A DNA stretch of 9,259 bases from Flavobacterium sp. (GTDB lineage Bacteria; Bacteroidota; Bacteroidia; Flavobacteriales; Flavobacteriaceae): NCBI GenBank assembly GCA_012032075.1, contig JAAURU010000118.1:1-9259 (forward strand), given 5' to 3'. Under the pieces are notes generated by a model. It was given only the letters and a program-made list of their open reading frames with translations, searched no databases and was not told where the DNA came from. The translations under genes were made by a program, and so were the position numbers. Position 1 is the stretch's first letter; every line of letters starts with the position of its first letter. Positions 6,281 to 9,259 of the stretch are shown in pieces.

Positions 6281-6803
6281 TGATCATTGTTCTTAATTCG
6301 TTCATGCAATTTCTATTTTGCGTTTTAACCGTACCTAAAGGTATTTCTAACTCATCTGATGCCTCTTGTTGTGTGTATCCTTGAAAAATAGTAATTCAAT
6401 GATTTGAATACACTTCGGTTTTAATTTTTTTTATAAACCTACTAATCCCAATTGCATCTATCCTGTTGACTGTCTTCGAATTGTCTTCAAGCATATATAC
6501 GAAGTTATCTGCCGATTGGTTTTTTTGACTATTATTATAGCCTTTAGAACGTAGTTTATCAATAGTAGTATTGCGAGTTATGTTTAACATCCAAGTGTAT
6601 AAACGACCTTTGGATTCGTCATAAGTATCGATGTTGTTCCAAATTTTTACAAAAACTTCTTGAAGTACGTCTTCTGCTTCTTCTCTGTTTTTAATTAAAT
6701 TGTAAATAATGGCATAAAGACTTTTTGAATAATTGTCGTATAATAGGGTAAATGACTTATCGCTTTTAGTAAGTAATTCCTTAACTAGTATTTCTTGTTC
6801 CAT
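6273..6803 (-). CDS. ECF-family RNA polymerase sigma factor (two compensating frameshifts as read)
   Basis: The open frame from 6803 stops at 6396 after 135 residues, within region 4. Region 2 is clear (about 18-86: LLYDNYSKSLYAIIYNL, EEAEDVLQEVFVKIWNNI, RLYTWMLNITRNTTIDKL). Taking one base off the 8-base run at 6425-6432 and adding one to the 5-base run at 6384-6388 gives FIKKLKPKCIQIIELLFFQG, then YTQQEASDELEIPLGTVKTQ, then NRNCMNELRTMINE and a stop at 6273-6275. That is a complete region 4 helix-turn-helix, and the 531-base span stays a multiple of three (176 residues). The product would direct RNA polymerase to a dedicated promoter set when released by the anti-sigma factor encoded next, whose ATG overlaps this stop codon. 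It starts 77 bases from trmH, which is divergent. I see no duplicated promoter motif, so autoregulation is not shown. Confidence 0.85.
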
Positions 6804-6880
6804 ATATTTTTAAGTTATGGCTAAGATACTTTTTTTTATTTTAATTTTATAAAATTGATTTGATTTATTACTTTTAAAAA

Positions 6881-7540
6881 ATGAAAAAGAAAGCACTACT
6901 TCACTATTTAGAAGGATTTATTTCTGAAAAAAGAAAGCAACGTTTTATTGAAGTTTTGGCAAACAGAACCAAACATTTTACAATTGCAATTGAAGATGTT
7001 TACCAAATGCACAATACTAGTGCAGTGATGCGTAGTTGTGAAGTTTTTGGTATTCAAGAATTAAATGTAATAGAGCAGAAGTATAGTAAAACTATCGATA
7101 AACAAATTGCACTTGGTGCGGAAAAATGGGTTGATATAAATGAGTTTAATAGTAACAAATCTTGTATTTCTAGTTTGAGAGATAGAGGTTACCAAATCAT
7201 TGCTACAACACCTCATAATGATTCGTGTTTTTTGCATGAATTTAATATTACAAAACCAGCTGCTTTATTCTTTGGAACAGAGAAAGAAGGTTTATCAGAA
7301 GATATTATCGAAAATGCAGATGGGTTTTTAAAAATCCCAATGGTTGGTTTTACTGAAAGTTTAAATATTTCAGTTTCAGCTGCTATTATTATTCAAGATT
7401 TAACGAATAGACTTCGTTGTTCTTCAATTAATTGGCAACTTACAGAAGATGAAATTATTGAAAAACGATTAGATTGGACTAGGAAATCTATAAAAGATAT
7501 TGATTTTGTTGAGAGTAGGTTTTATGAGGATATGAACTAA
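6881..7540 (+). CDS. trmH: tRNA (guanosine-2'-O-)-methyltransferase, SpoU/TrmH family
   Basis: A complete 219-residue SPOUT-class methyltransferase, similar in length to E. coli TrmH (229), which transfers a methyl group from S-adenosylmethionine to the 2'-hydroxyl of G18 in the tRNA D-loop. All three family motifs are present: NTSAVMRSCEVFG with Asn45 and the catalytic-type Arg51; FFGTEKEGLS at 131-139; and IPMVGFTESLNISVSAAI from 152, which forms the trefoil-knot cofactor site. The short basic start KKKALLHYLEGFISEKRKQR and a C-terminal helical tail (WTRKSIKDIDFVESRFYEDM) fit TrmH rather than RlmB, which has an L30e-like N-terminal domain. The frame is intact. It is the only plus-strand gene, divergent from the sigma factor and ending one base before the stop of the convergent gene on the other strand. 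Confidence 0.93.
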   Translation: MKKKALLHYLEGFISEKRKQRFIEVLANRTKHFTIAIEDVYQMHNTSAVMRSCEVFGIQELNVIEQKYSKTIDKQIALGAEKWVDINEFNSNKSCISSLRDRGYQIIATTPHNDSCFLHEFNITKPAALFFGTEKEGLSEDIIENADGFLKIPMVGFTESLNISVSAAIIIQDLTNRLRCSSINWQLTEDEIIEKRLDWTRKSIKDIDFVESRFYEDMN

Positions 7541-7541
7541 A

Positions 7542-8313
7542 TTACTTATTCTTCTTCAAAATTTTATATTCTTCGTAACAAGCACTAATCGCTTCGAGTA
7601 TTTGTAAATCATTGGCCGACTTAATAAAATACTCAGAATAATTACAATTAGACAGTATTAATGGAATGTCATCTTTATCAATTTCTAAAAGAGCAGCAAG
7701 GGTTTCTCTATCAAATTTAGTAGCTAATAATTCTCTTATAGTATCATCTTTTTTCATTTCTTTCAGCTTTCGCATTTGCTTAGGTCTTTTCCCAAAAGCA
7801 TTATAAAGAAAATCGGCTGGATTAAAAATGGCTCCTAAAACTCTTGTTACTGCACTGGGAGATTTGTCACCAGCTTCATAACCAGCATCTAAACCAGAAA
7901 TACTGTACCGATAACTACCTTCATCAATAGGGATAAGTTTAGTATCTACTTCAATGTAACCCGTTAAATTGTATTTTGAAATAACAACTTCTTCAAGAGC
8001 ATAAGCTTTTTCAGTCAATGTAATTTTTGAAGTCTTATTCTTTATCCAGTCGTTGGTAACCTTTACTTTGATAGTTTCAAAACCTAAGTAGGAAAAAAGT
8101 AAAGTATCATTGCTTTGGCAGTCAATTGGAAAAACCATTTCCATCGGTAATTGTCCCTTTTACTTTTGTAGTATTTATTACATGAACATTGTTCATGGGT
8201 AATCGCGTTTGACTATGAAGAACAGTACCTTCAATAATAGAAACTAAGGAGTCTTGTTGACCAAAGCTTAAACTTGAGTAACATATAAATAGAAAAACTG
8301 TAAAATATCTCAT
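7542..8313 (-). CDS. Secreted carboxypeptidase-regulatory-like (CarbopepD_reg) protein (one-base frameshift as read)
   Basis: Two overlapping frames, 8122-8313 and 7542-8144, make one protein of about 256 residues if one base is removed from the 5-base run at 8130-8134. The N-terminus MRYFTVFLFICYSSLSFGQQ is a signal peptide. Then comes a transthyretin-like fold: IIEGTVLHSQTRLPMNNVHV, INTTKVKGTITDGNG, then (after the repair) PIDCQSNDTLLFSYLGFETI and KITLTEKAYALEEVVIS. This is the CarbopepD_reg module found at the start of TonB-dependent receptors and alone in secreted Bacteroidota proteins. No TonB-receptor barrel follows. Instead there is an unclassified, charged, helical region (FNPADFLYNAFGKRPKQMRK…DRETLAALLEIDKDDIPLIL) conserved-looking to the end. 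It is probably periplasmic or cell-surface; function unknown. Its start codon sits at the edge of a 19-bp inverted repeat, and its stop is one base from the trmH stop. Confidence 0.8.
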
Positions 8314-8367
8314 ATGTTGAATATTGATTCAAAAATACGAATCAAAAAGAGATATTTTACAGTTTTT
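8293..8367 (-). promoter_or_regulatory. Perfect 19-bp inverted repeat spanning the helicase 3' end and the next start codon
   Basis: AAAAACTGTAAAATATCTC (8293-8311) and its exact reverse complement (8349-8367) are separated by 37 bases. In the minus-strand transcript the 5' arm begins two bases after the helicase stop as read, the loop holds the untranslated leader of the next gene, and the 3' arm is codons 1-7 of that gene (Met-Arg-Tyr-Phe-Thr-Val-Phe), with the G of the AUG already paired. The 3' arm ends in UUUUU, so the structure could act as a terminator for the helicase, as a hairpin that masks the start codon, or both. A small inner pairing (GATTC/GAATC) exists in the loop. Confidence 0.6.
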
Positions 8368-8369
8368 AA

Positions 8370-9259
8370 TTAATTTATAAGAAAATTAACGAATGAATTG
8401 TTAACTTCTTCTAGATCGTTTCGCTTTTTCAAAAAACCACTCGATTCTCCACCTTCATTTCTTCTTCCTCTACGTTCACCACCATCACCAGATTTTTTAA
8501 CTTCAAACTTTCTGTCTCCAGATCTTCTTTCGTTTCCTCCTGAAGAACGTCTGTCTCCACCACCTCTAGAATCTCTGTTTCCTCTAAAACCACCACCAGA
8601 ACGACCACCGCGTCCGTTATGATCTCTTCTATTACTACTTCCTCCACCTTCGTTTTTAGAAATTTCAACATTAATTCTTCTGCCTTCAAGACTAAAAGAA
8701 TTTAAAATTTCCATTACTTTTGGAGTTAAGGAAGCGTCAGTATTAAAGAAAGAAAAACCTTCTTTAACATCTACTTTAAAAACATCGTCCCTACCTAAAT
8801 CTAAAGTGTCTTTTAAGAAATCTTTTAAAGACATCCAATCAAAATTATCTCTTGACCCAATGTTTATAAAATAACGAACAGCACCTTCGGTAGGAATTTC
8901 TCCAGAATTTCTTCTAGTTCCACCATCAGATGAAATGTCATTTGATTTTTTATAGTAATTTATAAAACGGTTAAATTCAACAGAAACCATTTTCTTAATT
9001 AGTTCTTCTTTTGGAATGTCTTTTAATACTTCTTCTATAGCTGGTAGGTATTTGTCAATTTCATGATCTACTTCAACATCTTTAATTCGATTAGCTAAGT
9101 GAAATAACTGAATTTGGCAAATTTCTATTCCAGAAGGAATAGGTTTTTCTTCAAATTTCATTTTTATAATACGCTCAATTGAAGAAATCTTACGTAATTC
9201 ACTTTTTGTAATAATTACTAAAGAAGTTCCCGATTTTCCAGCACGACCTGTACGACCAG
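8370..9259 (-). CDS. DEAD-box RNA helicase, C-terminal part (5' end outside the window)
   Basis: The frame is open to the right edge, so the ATG at 9161 is internal. The first residues visible are GRTGRAGKSGTSLVIITKSE, the end of helicase motif VI (HRxGRxxR), which marks the second RecA-like domain of an ATP-dependent RNA helicase. Then follow a helical linker and a DbpA-type RRM-like RNA-binding domain (GAVRYFINIGSRDNFDWMSL…FKVDVKEGFSFFNTDASLTP…GRRINVEIS). After it comes a low-complexity basic tail with RGG/RSGG repeats (GRGGRSGGGFRGNRDSRGGG and on), typical of Bacteroidota DEAD-box proteins. The likely role is cytosolic RNA or ribosome remodelling. The end as read (LKKRNDLEEVNNSFVNFLIN) may be wrong: one more base in the run at 8431-8436 gives FFEKAKRSRRS with a stop at 8401-8403, closer to the basic ends expected of the family. 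Confidence 0.92.
   Translation of the reverse strand, partial: GRTGRAGKSGTSLVIITKSELRKISSIERIIKMKFEEKPIPSGIEICQIQLFHLANRIKDVEVDHEIDKYLPAIEEVLKDIPKEELIKKMVSVEFNRFINYYKKSNDISSDGGTRRNSGEIPTEGAVRYFINIGSRDNFDWMSLKDFLKDTLDLGRDDVFKVDVKEGFSFFNTDASLTPKVMEILNSFSLEGRRINVEISKNEGGGSSNRRDHNGRGGRSGGGFRGNRDSRGGGDRRSSGGNERRSGDRKFEVKKSGDGGERRGRRNEGGESSGFLKKRNDLEEVNNSFVNFLIN

Noticed and set aside
8398..8622. Plus-strand proline/serine-rich frame
   Set aside because: It is the complement of the helicase RGG-coding tail; low-complexity coding DNA leaves long open frames on the other strand.
8429..8689. Minus-strand Val/Glu-rich frame inside the helicase
   Set aside because: It is a shadow of the glycine/arginine-rich tail in a shifted frame, with no start context or domain.
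8370..9161. Helicase fragment as a complete 263-residue gene starting at 9161
   Set aside because: The frame continues upstream to the edge and encodes motif VI (GRTGRAG), so that ATG is internal.
1..9259. CRISPR array, tRNA, rRNA, integrase or transposase gene, defence system
   Set aside because: I saw no regularly spaced repeats, no tRNA-like or rRNA-like segments and no recombinase motifs. The repeats found are isolated palindromes.

Overview
The window is AT-rich DNA typical of a member of the Bacteroidota, most likely Flavobacteriaceae. The signs are: secreted proteins with short signal peptides ending in A-Q; a carboxypeptidase-regulatory-like (CarbopepD_reg) protein; an ECF sigma factor with an RskA-type anti-sigma factor; a DEAD-box helicase with a DbpA-type RNA-binding domain and an RGG tail; and several intergenic palindromes of the kind scattered through flavobacterial chromosomes. 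The family assignments come from residues I can read. The lineage is inferred.

Layout: every gene except trmH is on the minus strand. From right to left: the C-terminal part of a DEAD-box RNA helicase (8370-9259, cut by the window edge); a secreted transthyretin-like protein (7542-8313); trmH on the plus strand (6881-7540), converging on it with one base between the stop codons; an ECF sigma factor (6273-6803) overlapping its anti-sigma factor (5502-6280) by 8 bases; a cysteine-free SIRT5/CobB-like sirtuin (4624-5313); purB (3004-4350); and two tandem secreted CAP-domain paralogues. The distal CAP paralogue has a very long C-terminal extension that runs off the left edge (1-2207). The four larger intergenic gaps carry palindromic repeats (2928-2994, 4451-4538, 4551-4604, 5345-5477). 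A perfect 19-bp inverted repeat surrounds the start codon of the gene at 8313.

The main thing a user should know is that several genes are broken as read, and each break can be repaired by changing the length of a single-base run by one. The sites are: the CAP gene near 1196-1200; the sigma gene twice, with opposite sign, at 6384-6388 and 6425-6432; the anti-sigma gene at 6234-6237; the CarbopepD_reg gene at 8130-8134; and probably the helicase C-terminus at 8431-8436. In each case the corrected frame restores sequence that fits the family, and the repaired sigma/anti-sigma pair overlaps as ATGAGTAG. This pattern is better explained by uncorrected homopolymer errors than by real pseudogenes. 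Start and stop positions taken from uncorrected open frames would therefore be wrong for these genes.

Functionally this is mostly an ordinary chromosomal stretch: purine synthesis, tRNA methylation, RNA helicase, one regulatory pair and cell-surface or secreted proteins. I see no CRISPR array, integrase, transposase gene, rRNA, tRNA or recognisable defence system. The features most worth following up are the extended CAP protein, the zinc-site-free sirtuin, the inverted repeat over a start codon and the dense palindromic elements.
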